This document shows, in pieces, positions 9,210 through 18,053 of a DNA stretch of 64,000 nucleotides (its first letter is position 1; each line of letters opens with the position of its first letter). The stretch is from contig NZ_JABFTT010000013.1 of NCBI RefSeq assembly GCF_021404465.1, forward strand, positions 1 through 64,000, read 5' to 3'. This stretch comes from Billgrantia zhangzhouensis. Lineage in GTDB: Bacteria > Pseudomonadota > Gammaproteobacteria > Pseudomonadales > Halomonadaceae. The position numbers and the translations under genes are program-made. The notes beneath the pieces were generated by a model. The model was not told where the DNA came from and searched no databases. It saw only the letters and a list, made by a program, of their open reading frames with translations.

Positions 9210-10514
9210 ATGCGCTCCTACAACCGACACTACCTCGGTGTGGCCATCTTTTTTCTTCTTTGCTTTCAACTGTTGACAGTCAGTATGGCGCAGGCCAACC
9301 CCCGCTACGCGGCCATCGTGATCGATGTCGAGAGCGGCGACGTGCTACATGCGGCCAATGCCGATGCCACTCGCTATCCTGCCTCGCTGACCAAGATGAT
9401 GACACTCTACCTGCTGTTCGAGGCGCTCGAGAATGGCAGCATGAGCCTCGACCAGGCGCTGCCGGTATCGTCCCATGCCGCTTCGATGCCCGCCTCCAAG
9501 CTGTGGCTCGCGGCGGGTAGCACCATTTCGGTCGAGGATGCCATCAAGGCGTTGGTGGTGCGTTCCGCCAACGACGTGGCCGTGGTGGTGGCCGAGGCGC
9601 TGGGTAATACCGAGTCGGGGTTTGCGCGAATGATGACCCAGCGTGCCCAGGAACTGGGCATGGCCAGCACCGTGTTCCGCAACGCTTCGGGCCTGCCGGA
9701 CAACGCCCAGGTGACGACGGCGCGCGATATGGCCACTTTGTCGATTCGCGTGATGCAGGACTTCCCGCAGTACTACCACTACTTCTCGACCCAGAGTTTC
9801 ACCTACCGCGGCACCACCCATACCAGCCACAATCGGCTGGTGCGCAACTATGCCGGTGCCGATGGACTGAAGACCGGCTTCATCCGCGCTTCGGGGTTCA
9901 ACGTGGCGACCTCGGCGATACGCGACAATCGCCGTATCGTTTCGGTGGTAATGGGGGGCTTTACCGCCGCCTCGCGCGATACTCACATGTCCGACCTGCT
10001 CGACCGTGGCTTCGCTCGGCTCTCCATGCTGCAGCGAGGCGACTGGATCGCTCGGGCCGATGTGCTGGGCGATCGAATGGAATTGCCGGATAGTCCGCCT
10101 GCATCGGCTCAGCAGTTGGCGGCTGCCCCGGCGTCGCAGCCTCAGCCGGCCAGCTCCGAATCGGAGCGGCGCTACTCCTTCCAATCGGAGGTGGGAGTCG
10201 AGATGGGCTCCGCCGACGATCCGATCCGTGCCCTGATCGCTCAGGCCGATGCGCCGCAACGACGCGCCGGTGGCAACTGGGCGGTACAGGTCGGAGCCTT
10301 CAACAATCCCGATCAGGCCCGCTACCTTGCTTCTCGTGCGGCCGACCAACTGGCCAGCCTGCTCAGCGAAGTTCGTGTCTCGGTGGCTGAGTCGGGAGGA
10401 GATCAACGCGTCTTCCGCGCCCGGTTGGTCGATCTGCAGGAGAGCGATGCCCACTCCGCCTGCAACAGCCTGCGTGCCCAGGGTATGGACTGCATGGTGG
10501 TGGCTCACTACTGA
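9210..10514 (+). CDS. Serine-type D-Ala-D-Ala carboxypeptidase (S11) with C-terminal SPOR domain
   Basis: The start is ATG 9210 behind AGAGGTG; GTG 9201 is an alternative. An N-terminal signal segment ends near SMAQA. All three catalytic motifs of penicillin-binding S11 enzymes are visible: S59-LT-K62, S119-A-N121 and K221-T-G223. After the catalytic domain comes a linker rich in Ala, Pro, Ser and Gln (about 300-335), then a SPOR domain (about 353-434, GGNWAVQVGAFNNPDQA), which binds denuded glycan strands at the septum. The enzyme trims the terminal D-Ala of peptidoglycan stem peptides in the periplasm. The SPOR domain suggests division-site targeting. A strong hairpin follows at 10552. Confidence 0.9.
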   Translation: MRSYNRHYLGVAIFFLLCFQLLTVSMAQANPRYAAIVIDVESGDVLHAANADATRYPASLTKMMTLYLLFEALENGSMSLDQALPVSSHAASMPASKLWLAAGSTISVEDAIKALVVRSANDVAVVVAEALGNTESGFARMMTQRAQELGMASTVFRNASGLPDNAQVTTARDMATLSIRVMQDFPQYYHYFSTQSFTYRGTTHTSHNRLVRNYAGADGLKTGFIRASGFNVATSAIRDNRRIVSVVMGGFTAASRDTHMSDLLDRGFARLSMLQRGDWIARADVLGDRMELPDSPPASAQQLAAAPASQPQPASSESERRYSFQSEVGVEMGSADDPIRALIAQADAPQRRAGGNWAVQVGAFNNPDQARYLASRAADQLASLLSEVRVSVAESGGDQRVFRARLVDLQESDAHSACNSLRAQGMDCMVVAHY

Positions 10515-10551
10515 AGCAGCGTTTCAAAGTCATTTCGACAAATGCCATTAC

Positions 10552-10581
10552 GACATCGCCCCGCGGATGCGGGGCGATGTC
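10552..10581 (+). terminator. Rho-independent terminator-like hairpin
   Basis: GACATCGCCCCGC and GCGGGGCGATGTC are perfect 13-base arms around GGAT, followed by a pyrimidine-rich stretch (GCTTCTTCT). It stands 38 bases after the carboxypeptidase stop and before the DMT transporter, which is read in the same direction. Confidence 0.75.
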
Positions 10582-10722
10582 GCTTCTTCTCATGAGTCGC
10601 TCAGGCCAGGGCCGCTTACAGGCTCCGCGGGTGCGTTATTGGCATCGCCCGGGACCGCGAGGTCGGCTATGTTAGGGTGTCGATCCATGCACCAATAAGG
10701 GGCAGTTCAACGGGGAGGGGGC

Positions 10723-11598
10723 ATGTCGCCGTCTTTGAAGGGAATTCTTTTCATGTGTGCCGGTGTGCTCTGCCTGGCCATTGGCGATGCCATTGCCAAG
10801 TGGCTGGGCGAGGTACACTCGCCGTTGCAAATCATCTTCTTCCGCACTTTGGTTTCGCTGCCGTTGATCGCCGTGCTGGCATACTTCGGTGGCGGATTGA
10901 CCAAGCTACGCACTCGTCGGCCCGGGGTTCACCTGGTGCGCGGGCTGATTTACACCGGCACCATGGGCTTCTTCGTACTGGGGTTGACCATGCTGCCGCT
11001 GGCCGAGGCTACGGCCATCGCCTTTGCTGCACCGCTATTCGTCACGCTGCTCTCGGTGCCGTTGCTCGGCGAGCGGGTCGATCACCAGGTCATGGCGGCT
11101 TCGCTGCTGGGCTTTGCCGGTGTGATGGTGGTGGTGCGGCCGGGTGGCGAGGGCTTCCATCCCGGTGCGTTGGTCATGCTGGCCGCGGCGGTTTTCTATG
11201 CGCTGCTGATGATTACCTCACGACGCTACGGTGGCCGCGAGCATCTTTGGGCGATGGTGTTCTACATCACCCTGGTGCCGCTGGTGGTCTCTTCCGTCAC
11301 TCTGCCATGGGTCTGGCAAACGCCCCATCCCTGGCATTGGCTGGGCTTCCTCGGTGCCGGGGTCATTGGGGTGGGTGCCACGGCCTGCATCACCATGGCC
11401 TTTCGCTTAGCTCCGGCGGCCATCGCCGCACCGTTCGACTATACCGCCATGCTATGGGCGGTACTGCTGGGTTGGTGGTTCTGGGGCGAGGTGCCCGATG
11501 TGTGGGTTTTCGTCGGCAGCGCTCTAATCATCGGTAGTGGCCTGGCGATCGCCTATCACGACCGCCGGACCACGCTGAAGCGTCGCCCCACCTCGTGA
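10723..11598 (+). CDS. DMT-superfamily (EamA) transporter
   Basis: A 291-residue integral membrane protein with about ten hydrophobic helices arranged as two EamA repeats; the second repeat begins near HPGALVMLAAAVFYALL. The start at 10723 follows GGGGAGGGGG. Drug/metabolite transporters of this type usually export amino acids or other small metabolites across the inner membrane, but the substrate cannot be read from the sequence. It stands alone between a terminator and the convergent manganese transporter operon. The arms GGAAGCAC (11599) and GTGCTTCC (11733) form a loose long-range inverted repeat in the convergent gap. Confidence 0.85.
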   Translation: MSPSLKGILFMCAGVLCLAIGDAIAKWLGEVHSPLQIIFFRTLVSLPLIAVLAYFGGGLTKLRTRRPGVHLVRGLIYTGTMGFFVLGLTMLPLAEATAIAFAAPLFVTLLSVPLLGERVDHQVMAASLLGFAGVMVVVRPGGEGFHPGALVMLAAAVFYALLMITSRRYGGREHLWAMVFYITLVPLVVSSVTLPWVWQTPHPWHWLGFLGAGVIGVGATACITMAFRLAPAAIAAPFDYTAMLWAVLLGWWFWGEVPDVWVFVGSALIIGSGLAIAYHDRRTTLKRRPTS

Positions 11599-11761
11599 GG
11601 AAGCACAGCACAAATGCCTGCGCGAGTGAATCGCTGCGTTGCGCGGTGCGCGGAATCCTCACATATACCCCATATGCTCCGGTTCCTGTGCTCCGTGCGC
11701 CTTGCGCTTCATCTCGCTCGTCGATTTGTTCAGTGCTTCCCTAAGTGCCCGATCCTCTAGT

Positions 11762-12700
11762 CTACGTCTGGCTGGTCTGGTTGAGCCTCCAGCGCCGCCA
11801 GTGGCGGGCCACCAGGCCATGCTTGGGCGCGGCGAGCAGTGCGACGAGGAAGAGTCCTGAGGCGACCAGTACGATGGCGCCGCCAGAGGCGACGTCCAGC
11901 CTGACCGAGAGCACCAGTCCCACCACGGCTGAGATTACGCCGACGCTGACCGAAATCGCCAGCATGGTGGTGAAACGATCGGTGAGCAGGTGGGCCGTGG
12001 CGCCGGGGGTGATCAGCATCGCCACCACCAGGATGATGCCGACGGTTTCCAGGCTGGCGACGATGGTCAGCGTCAGCAGCAGGATCAGGCCGTAGTGGAT
12101 GATGCTGGTGTTGAAGCCCAGCGCCTGGGCCTGCTGCGGATCGAAGGTATAGAGCAGCAGTGGGCGATAGGCCAGCCAGATGACCAGCAGCGCCACCAGG
12201 CTGGCCACCAACGTGAGGATAAGCGCCGAGGTCTGCACGCCCAGCACGTTGCCGAAGAGGATGTGCATCAGGTGCGTGCTGGTGGCGATCTTGCTGATGA
12301 TCACGATGCCCAGCGCAAAGGCGGCGGTGAACATCAGCCCCATCGCCGCATCCGACTTGATGCGGGTGTGCCGCTCGATGGCGCCGATGCCTAGCGAGGT
12401 CAGCGCTCCGGTGACGAACGCGCCGATGAAGAACGGCCAGCCCAGCAGGTAGGCGATGGCCACGCCGGGCAGCACGGCATGGGAGATGGCGTCACCGAGC
12501 AGCGACCAGCGCTTGAGCACCACGTAGCAGGAGAGCAGCCCGCAGATCGCCCCTACGAGCACCGAGGTGAGCAGGGCGCGCTGCATGAAGCGGTATTCGA
12601 AGGGCGCGGCCAGGCTGTCGGGCAGCAGGTTCACCACCATCATCAACAGGGCGGTCAGGGCATCGATCGTGCCCAGCGCCAGGCTTTCAAGCGGCAACAC
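11762..12700 (-). CDS. mntC: Manganese ABC transporter permease
   Basis: A metal ABC-3 family permease of about 312 residues with eight or more membrane helices. Motifs typical of the family are RWSLLGDAISHAVLPGVAIA and the later LVVAMLITPGATAHLL. GTG 12700 is preferred because GGAGGT lies just upstream; ATG 12730 is an alternative. Either start overlaps the ATPase gene. It forms the channel for Mn2+ import together with the ATPase and binding protein upstream in the same operon. Manganese rather than zinc is inferred from the divergent mntR and from a separate Zur-boxed znu system in this window. A single permease suggests a homodimer. Confidence 0.82.
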   Translation of the reverse strand: MLPLESLALGTIDALTALLMMVVNLLPDSLAAPFEYRFMQRALLTSVLVGAICGLLSCYVVLKRWSLLGDAISHAVLPGVAIAYLLGWPFFIGAFVTGALTSLGIGAIERHTRIKSDAAMGLMFTAAFALGIVIISKIATSTHLMHILFGNVLGVQTSALILTLVASLVALLVIWLAYRPLLLYTFDPQQAQALGFNTSIIHYGLILLLTLTIVASLETVGIILVVAMLITPGATAHLLTDRFTTMLAISVSVGVISAVVGLVLSVRLDVASGGAIVLVASGLFLVALLAAPKHGLVARHWRRWRLNQTSQT

Positions 12701-13475
12701 GCGCACCTCCGGGCGATGCTTCGAGGACACCTACCGCCAGGCGCGCCAGCATGGCGTCGCTGAGCATCTCGTCCGGCGAGCCCATGCCGACCAGGGTGCG
12801 ATTGATCAACAGGACGTTGTCGGCATACAAGCGGGCGCTGGGCATGTCGTGGGTCACCATGATGATCGTACGCCCGGTGCTTCGCTCGCGCTCGAGCGTG
12901 CTCAGTATCAACGCTTCGCTGGGTGGGTCTACCCCCGCCAACGGCTCGTCGAGCAGCAGAATCCTGGCCTGTTGTGCCAGGGCGCGTGCCAGCATCACGC
13001 GCTTCTTCTGGCCTCCGGAAAGCTCGCCGATGGGACGTGCGGCATGGTCGGCCATGTCGACGGCTTCCAGCGCGGCCTCCACGGCCTGGCGGTGGCTGGG
13101 GTTGGCCCACTGTCTCGGTAGCAGCCGCTGCCATAAGGGATCATGGCGCATCAGGCCGTAGCGGCCGGTCAGCACCGTGTCGCGCACCGAAATGGGGAAG
13201 TCCCACTCCATGCGCTCCTGTTGGGCCATGTAGGCGATGCTGCCGGCCCTGCGCTGCGAGGCTGGACTCTGGCCCAGTATCTTCAGCTCGCCACGCAGCG
13301 GTGCAAGGCTGCCGATCATCAGGTTGAGCAGGCTCGACTTGCCCGCGCCGTTGGGACCGACGATCGCCGTCCACTGCCCTTGGGGCAGCGAGAGGGAAAT
13401 GTTTTCGAGCACGGGCCGCTGGTGGTAGGCCGCCCACAGCCGGCGTGCTTCGAGCGCGGGATCCGAATCAGTCAT
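12687..13475 (-). CDS. mntB: Manganese ABC transporter ATPase
   Basis: A 262-residue ABC ATPase: Walker A GPNGAGKSS, Q-loop MAQQERMEWDFP, signature LSGGQKKR, Walker B ILLLDEPLAGVD and switch His in MVTHD. It powers metal import from the cytoplasmic face. It overlaps the binding-protein gene by 8 bases and the permease start by a few codons, so the three are co-transcribed. The QQERMEWDFP stretch is typical of Mn/Zn-type (SitB/ZnuC/MntB) ATPases. Confidence 0.88.
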   Translation of the reverse strand: MTDSDPALEARRLWAAYHQRPVLENISLSLPQGQWTAIVGPNGAGKSSLLNLMIGSLAPLRGELKILGQSPASQRRAGSIAYMAQQERMEWDFPISVRDTVLTGRYGLMRHDPLWQRLLPRQWANPSHRQAVEAALEAVDMADHAARPIGELSGGQKKRVMLARALAQQARILLLDEPLAGVDPPSEALILSTLERERSTGRTIIMVTHDMPSARLYADNVLLINRTLVGMGSPDEMLSDAMLARLAVGVLEASPGGARVAA

Positions 13476-14382
13476 GATCGCCTCCCAGAGCTTCGATCAG
13501 CTGCGCCACATTGTGGCGCAGCATGGCAGGATAGTTCGGCGCCTCGCCGTCCGGCTCGCTGAGGGAGTCGACATAGAGAGGGCCGGCAATCTGAACCTCG
13601 GTTTCATTGGCCACGCTGCGCACGTGACGATCGGAAATGGTGCTCTCCCAGAAAATGGCGGCCGGTTTCCGCTCTTCTATCTTGTCGACGATACGCATGA
13701 TCTGTCGCGGCGAGCCTTCTTCCTCGGCATTGGTGCCCCAGATGCCGTCGTGCTCGAAGCCGAAGGCATCGGCAAAGTAGACGAAGGCCGCCTCGCTGGT
13801 AATGAGCAGGCGCCGCTCCTCGGCCAGTTCGGCAAGAGAGACGTCCAACTCCTCGTGCAGGTCGTGCAGCGACTGGCTCAGCGCCTCGGCGCGTTGCCGG
13901 AAGGCTTCGGCATCGTCCGGCCGAGCCCCGGCAAGAGTGTCGGCGATCACCCGGACGTATTCGGCGGCGGCGCGTGGATCCATCCACATGTGCGGATCGG
14001 TTTCGCCGGCGAGTTCTCCGGTAGAGATCGGCTGGGTGGCATAGCCGCTCTCCTCTGCCAGGGCGACCAGCGGTACGCCGTCGCCCACGGTGGCTTCGAC
14101 CTGGCCGATCCACTGTTCGAGGCCATAGCCGTTGTAGAACACGACTTCGGCCCTCTCGAGGGCGATGAAGTTGCTCGGCACCAGTTCCCACTCGTGTACT
14201 TCTGCGCCGACCGGTGTCAGCACCGCCACCTCGGCGGCATTGCCCGCTACCTCGCGTACCAGGTCGCCCAGCACGGAAAAGGTGGCCGCCACTCTGAGCG
14301 GGGCCTCCTCGGCATGAGTCGTCGTGAACGGCAGGGACAGCGCAAGAACGCTGAGCAGCTTCACTCCCTTGGGAAGGGGCAT
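13468..14382 (-). CDS. mntA: Manganese ABC transporter periplasmic binding protein (SitA/MntA-like)
   Basis: A 304-residue cluster A-I metal-binding protein. The signal peptide ends near THAEE. Candidate ligands lie at VHEWE, DPHMWMDP and a late acidic cluster (YVDSLSEP), the positions used by SitA, PsaA and MntA. It has no His-rich loop, unlike the ZnuA encoded at 44754, consistent with Mn2+ (or Fe2+) rather than Zn2+. It is first in its operon and divergent from mntR across a 181-base region with a candidate MntR operator. Metal preference is inferred from context. Confidence 0.85.
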   Translation of the reverse strand: MPLPKGVKLLSVLALSLPFTTTHAEEAPLRVAATFSVLGDLVREVAGNAAEVAVLTPVGAEVHEWELVPSNFIALERAEVVFYNGYGLEQWIGQVEATVGDGVPLVALAEESGYATQPISTGELAGETDPHMWMDPRAAAEYVRVIADTLAGARPDDAEAFRQRAEALSQSLHDLHEELDVSLAELAEERRLLITSEAAFVYFADAFGFEHDGIWGTNAEEEGSPRQIMRIVDKIEERKPAAIFWESTISDRHVRSVANETEVQIAGPLYVDSLSEPDGEAPNYPAMLRHNVAQLIEALGGDHD

Positions 14383-14474
14383 CGATCGATCTCCTTTAGC
14401 GCGGGCCGCCCTTTGTCGCAGGCCGTTGAAGCATGGTTGTTTCGTTTCAGTGAGTTTCTAAGTGTATGGCTAGT

Positions 14475-14494
14475 ATTTTAGCCAAGGTTAAGTT
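14475..14494. promoter_or_regulatory. Candidate MntR operator between mntA and mntR
   Basis: ATTTTAGCCAAGGTTAAGTT is an imperfect inverted repeat (TTAGCC-AA-GGTTAA core) with the spacing of the E. coli MntR box core (ATAGC-AAAGG-CTATG). It lies in the divergent region, 92 bases before mntA and 69 before mntR, where it could repress both. This is pattern matching only. Confidence 0.45.
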
Positions 14495-14563
14495 GCAGGA
14501 TAGTAGAAATTCTCTATCGGGCGCCAGTTGCTGCCCTATCAGGACTTTGGCTATATTGGCGCG

Positions 14564-15046
14564 ATGACCGACTCCCCGAACGATGTGACGCCGGATCGCC
14601 TTTGCAAGGCGGATGCCCTGCCGCCCAGCGACCAGCATGCGCAGCAGTACGCTGCCGTGCGCAACGCTCATGAAACCGAGCTTCTCGAAGATTACGTAGA
14701 GCTGATCGCCGACCTGCTGGAGCATCAGGGTGAGGCCCGCGCGACGGATATCGCTGCCCGTATGGGCGTCAGCCAGGCCACGGTGTCGAAGACGGTGACC
14801 CGACTCAAGGCGCTGGGGCTGGTCTCCAGCAAGCCCTACCGTTCGCTTTTCCTGACCGAGAAAGGGGAGGCGATGGCGGTGATGTCCCACCAGCGACATG
14901 CCATCGTACTGCAGTTTCTGCGTGCCCTCGGGGTCAGCGACCGCACCGCGCGTATCGATGCCGAAGGCATGGAGCACCACGTCAGTCAGGAGACTCTGGA
15001 CATCATGCAGCGCTTCGCTCGCGAGCAGGAGCGCCGCGGCTCCTGA
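14564..15046 (+). CDS. mntR: Manganese-responsive regulator MntR (DtxR family)
   Basis: A 160-residue protein with a winged helix (EARATDIAARMGVSQATVSK, then LGLVSSKPYRSLFLTEKG) and a C-terminal dimerisation/metal region (RHAIVLQFLRALGV, DAEGMEHHVS). The order E-x-E-H-H and the His/Glu-rich N-terminus match MntR rather than iron-dependent DtxR. It binds Mn2+ and represses manganese uptake genes; the divergent mntABC operon is the obvious target. ATG 14564 is preferred; TTG 14528 would add 12 residues. No strong ribosome-binding site is visible for either start. Confidence 0.85.
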   Translation: MTDSPNDVTPDRLCKADALPPSDQHAQQYAAVRNAHETELLEDYVELIADLLEHQGEARATDIAARMGVSQATVSKTVTRLKALGLVSSKPYRSLFLTEKGEAMAVMSHQRHAIVLQFLRALGVSDRTARIDAEGMEHHVSQETLDIMQRFAREQERRGS

Positions 15047-15081
15047 GTCGGTGCCGTGACTGCCCGTCACTCACCATGCTT

Positions 15082-15696
15082 TCAATCGACGAAGAACGCT
15101 TGGGCGGCGGCTTCGGGGTCGGGCTGACCGCAGATCGCCGACACCACGGCCGGCCCCTTGGCGCCAGCCCCCCGCACATTCCCGGCATGCTCCGCCTTGA
15201 GCCCGCCAATGGCCACCGCCGGTAGCGGGCTTGCCGCCACCAGAGCGGCCAGGCCGTCGAAGCCCAGCGGTGTGGCGTGGTCACGCTTGGTCGAGGTGGC
15301 GAATACCGGTCCGAAGCCGAGGTAGTCGAGCGCAACCGGGTCGAGGCGGGCAAGCTGCGTATGGTTCTGCACCGAGAGGCCGAGAATCGCCCCTTCGCCC
15401 AGGGCGCTCCGGGCCACGGCCACGTCACCATCATCCTGGCCGATATGCAGCCCGTCCGCGCCGCTCTCCACTGCCACCGCCAGGCGATCGTTGATGATCA
15501 GCGGCACGCCGCTGCCAGCCAGCGCGGCCTTGAGACGGCGTGCCTGATCGATCATTTCGCCATCGGCAGCCTGCTTGTCGCGCAATTGCACGACGGTGAC
15601 CCCACCACGCACCGCGGCCACCACGGTCTCCACCAGGCCATGGCGGGCGCAGAGTTCGGGGTCGGTTACCAGATAGAGAGAAAGATCGAGAGGCAT
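15082..15696 (-). CDS. thiE: Thiamine-phosphate synthase ThiE
   Basis: A 204-residue TIM-barrel enzyme. Recognisable motifs are YLVTDPELC, TVVQLRDKQA, LIINDRLAVA, DGLHIGQDDGD, LGLSVQNHTQ, YLGFGPVFATSTKRDH and VAIGGL. It joins hydroxymethylpyrimidine diphosphate and thiazole phosphate to make thiamine phosphate. The Lys/Arg, Asp and phosphate-binding Gly residues are all in place, and the length is normal. It is convergent with mntR and is not in a thiamine operon here. Confidence 0.92.
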   Translation of the reverse strand: MPLDLSLYLVTDPELCARHGLVETVVAAVRGGVTVVQLRDKQAADGEMIDQARRLKAALAGSGVPLIINDRLAVAVESGADGLHIGQDDGDVAVARSALGEGAILGLSVQNHTQLARLDPVALDYLGFGPVFATSTKRDHATPLGFDGLAALVAASPLPAVAIGGLKAEHAGNVRGAGAKGPAVVSAICGQPDPEAAAQAFFVD

Positions 15697-15751
15697 GGTA
15701 TCACCGCTGTGATTTGAAGGCCCTTCATCTTACCTGTGCTGACGAAAGAGT

Positions 15752-16276
15752 TCAGGGCGCGGGGCCGGCGGCACCTAAAAAGCGATCCTGCCAGTAATCG
15801 ATATGCAGCGGCACGCTGGTGACCTCGCGCCCGCTACCTGGAGCATGAATCATCTGGCCATTACCGCGGTAGATACCGACATGGGTGGCCTTGCGCCGGT
15901 CGCCGAAGAACAGCAGATCGCCGGGCTGGGCACGATCGACGGCGGGCAGTGTCCGGTACTGCTCGTCGGCGGTACGCGGAACCTTGATGCCGGCCGAACG
16001 ATAGGCCATTTCCACCAGCCCGGAGCAGTCGAGCCCCTCCGGCGTATTGCCGCCCAGTCGATAAGGCGTGCCCAAGGCATTCTTGGCGGTGGCGAGTATC
16101 AGGGCGCGTTCGATGGAAAGAGCGTCGCTGCGCGGGTCGTGGGTGGCCAGGTCGCGGCTGGCGCAGCCGGCCAGCAGAGTCAGTGCCAGCAGGCAGACCA
16201 ACTGGCATAAAGAGCATCCAGCGAGATGGCTGAACAGCCTCAGCGTAAGCGGGCTTGACGGGGATGAGGTCGGCAT
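15752..16276 (-). CDS. NlpC/P60-family lipoprotein (C40 peptidase)
   Basis: A 174-residue protein with a hydrophobic signal ending in the lipobox LLAGC, then an NlpC/P60 domain: GTPYRLGGNTPEGLDCSGLV (catalytic Cys), PGDLLFFG, THVGIYRGN (catalytic His) and MIHAPGSG. These are lipid-anchored cell-wall endopeptidases that cleave peptidoglycan cross-links or stem peptides, as in the E. coli Spr (MepS) and NlpC family. The gene is divergent from gloA across 140 bases. The exact bond cleaved is not predictable. Confidence 0.88.
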   Translation of the reverse strand: MPTSSPSSPLTLRLFSHLAGCSLCQLVCLLALTLLAGCASRDLATHDPRSDALSIERALILATAKNALGTPYRLGGNTPEGLDCSGLVEMAYRSAGIKVPRTADEQYRTLPAVDRAQPGDLLFFGDRRKATHVGIYRGNGQMIHAPGSGREVTSVPLHIDYWQDRFLGAAGPAP

Positions 16277-16416
16277 CGGCGGTCGCTCTACGCAGCAGTA
16301 TTTTTCCTACTTTAGCGCGAACGGGGAGCGTATTGCAGCGGCTGGCGGCTGGAAAAACCTCAAAGCGACCCGCATCATCGAGAGCCCATGCCACAGCCTA
16401 AGGTAAGGAGAGAAGC

Positions 16417-16950
16417 ATGAGCTTCAAGGGAGAGCAGTATCCCGGCGTGCAGGTGCCCACGGCGGATTCGCAGGGCTTTCGCCTCAACCACACGATGCTG
16501 CGGGTCAAGGATCCAGAGAAGTCACTGGCTTTCTACACGCGAGTGTTCGGCATGCAGGTCATGCGCCGCCTCGATTTCGAAGAGATGGGGTTTTCGCTCT
16601 ATTTCCTGGCCAAGCTGGATGAAAACGAGCAGGCACCCGAGGAGGAAAGCGAGCGCACGGTATGGACCTTCCGCCAGAAAGGCCTGCTCGAGCTGACCCA
16701 TAACTGGGGCACCGAGAGCCAGGACGACTTCGCCTATCACGATGGTAATGCCCAGCCCCAGGGCTTTGGCCATATCTGCTTCTCGGTACCGGACCTCGAG
16801 GTCGCCGAGGCGTGGTTCGATGCCAACGAAGTGGAATTCGTGAAGCGCTCCGACCAGGGCAAGATGAAGGACGTCGTGTTCGTCAAGGACGTGGACGGCT
16901 ACTGGATCGAGGTGGTCCAGGCTGATCGCCTGGGAGCGCTGGGCGACTGA
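16417..16950 (+). CDS. gloA: Lactoylglutathione lyase (glyoxalase I)
   Basis: A 177-residue VOC-fold enzyme starting at ATG 16417 behind TAAGGAGAG. Family motifs are RLNHTMLRVKDPEKSLAFYT, GMQVMRRLDFEEMGFSLYFL, LELTHNWGTE, GFGHICFSVPD and a late DVDGYWIEVVQ. Metal ligands correspond to the His of NHTM, Glu of LELTHN, His of GHICF and Glu of WIEVV. It converts the hemithioacetal of methylglyoxal and glutathione to lactoylglutathione in the cytoplasm. The length is that of the longer proteobacterial/eukaryotic GloA type. Confidence 0.92.
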   Translation: MSFKGEQYPGVQVPTADSQGFRLNHTMLRVKDPEKSLAFYTRVFGMQVMRRLDFEEMGFSLYFLAKLDENEQAPEEESERTVWTFRQKGLLELTHNWGTESQDDFAYHDGNAQPQGFGHICFSVPDLEVAEAWFDANEVEFVKRSDQGKMKDVVFVKDVDGYWIEVVQADRLGALGD

Positions 16951-16972
16951 GTACCCAGGCTCACGTAAGCAG

Positions 16973-16996
16973 CGACGCCGCCCATGGGCGGCGTCG
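16973..16996. terminator. Perfect 24-base palindrome, probable bidirectional terminator hairpin
   Basis: CGACGCCGCCC-AT-GGGCGGCGTCG is a perfect palindrome in the convergent gap between gloA and tctC. Its position suits transcription termination for both genes, but neither flank has a clear T-run. Confidence 0.5.
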
Positions 16997-17024
16997 GCAC
17001 TAGAGCTAGAGTAACGGGTCGCGA

Positions 17025-17993
17025 TCACTCCTCGTCGGGCAGGCCGCCGAGCTCCTCGATCAGCGCCTTGTAGCCCTCCACCTGGTCGCGCAGGGTCTGG
17101 GTCACTTCGTCTTCGGGGAGGTAGGTCACCGGCATCAGGATGCGCTCTTCGGTGATCTCGATGAAGCGCTCGTCCTGGGTGGCGGCTTCCAGCGCTTCGG
17201 CCAGACGCTCGACGTGGGCGTCCGGAGCATCCTTCGGCACCATTACCACGCGGATTTCGGCGGCATTGATGTCGTAGCCAGCCTCCTGCAGGGTCGGTGC
17301 ATCGGGGAAGGCCACCAGACGATCTTCGGCCAGACTCAGCAGCACCGGCATCTCGCCGGTCTCGGCGTAACCGGAGTGGGTGCCGCCGCTGTAGCCGAAA
17401 TCGACGTCACCGGAGAGAATCAGCGGCGCCATGCCGGCACCGCCGGAGGTGGGCACGATGCGCAGGTCGAGCCCTTCCTGACGGGCGATGTACTCGATGA
17501 TCATGCGATCCAGGGCGGTCTGAGTGGCATAGCTGGTGCCCGGGTTTTCCCGTGCGTACTCCACCAGTTCCTCCCAGCTGTCGCCGAAGGGGCGATCTTC
17601 CCCTGTCACCATGGCCGACTGGCCCAGGGTCACGCCGGCCACGTAACGGAAATCGTCAAGGTCGTAGGTGGTCTCGGTGGAGAGCGGGCCGAAGGTGATG
17701 GTCATCGAGGTGCCGAAGACGAAGGTATAGCCCTCGTCGGTGTTGTTGGCCAGGCGGGCCAGGGCCACGCCACCGCCGGCGCCAGGCTGGTTGACCACGT
17801 TGACCGGCTGGCCGAGCTCGTCTTCCAGCACGTTGGCCAGCACGCGGGCCTGGATGTCGGTGGAGCCGCCTGCGCCGAAGCCTACCACCAGCGTCAGCGG
17901 CTTGGTCGGAAACTCATCGGCCTGGGCCATGCCGGCTGCACCGAAGGCCACGGCGGAAGAGAGAAGGGCGGTACCCAGCAGTTTCATTTTCAT
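17025..17993 (-). CDS. tctC: Tripartite tricarboxylate transporter receptor (TctC family)
   Basis: A 322-residue periplasmic binding protein with a signal peptide (MKMKLLGTALLSS..., cleavage near MAQADE). It has the Bug/TctC signature LTLVVGFGAGGSTDIQARVL and the QPGAGGGVALARLA loop. It captures carboxylates for the TctAB permease encoded just upstream on the same strand. Such receptors have varied ligands (citrate, tartrate, terephthalate, others), and the ligand is not inferable here. The 60-base gap to tctA may allow separate control of receptor level. Confidence 0.88.
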   Translation of the reverse strand: MKMKLLGTALLSSAVAFGAAGMAQADEFPTKPLTLVVGFGAGGSTDIQARVLANVLEDELGQPVNVVNQPGAGGGVALARLANNTDEGYTFVFGTSMTITFGPLSTETTYDLDDFRYVAGVTLGQSAMVTGEDRPFGDSWEELVEYARENPGTSYATQTALDRMIIEYIARQEGLDLRIVPTSGGAGMAPLILSGDVDFGYSGGTHSGYAETGEMPVLLSLAEDRLVAFPDAPTLQEAGYDINAAEIRVVMVPKDAPDAHVERLAEALEAATQDERFIEITEERILMPVTYLPEDEVTQTLRDQVEGYKALIEELGGLPDEE

Positions 17994-18053
17994 GCGTCGA
18001 ACCTCGTAGTTACATTGTTGTGGTGGTTAGGTCGGCCAATGCCGGTTTCGGGT

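Noticed and set aside
11600..11761. About 30 minus-strand codons ending at ~11663 that look protein-like.
   Set aside because: The frame runs out of the mntC gene without its own start or ribosome-binding site, and no family is recognisable; too short to call a remnant.
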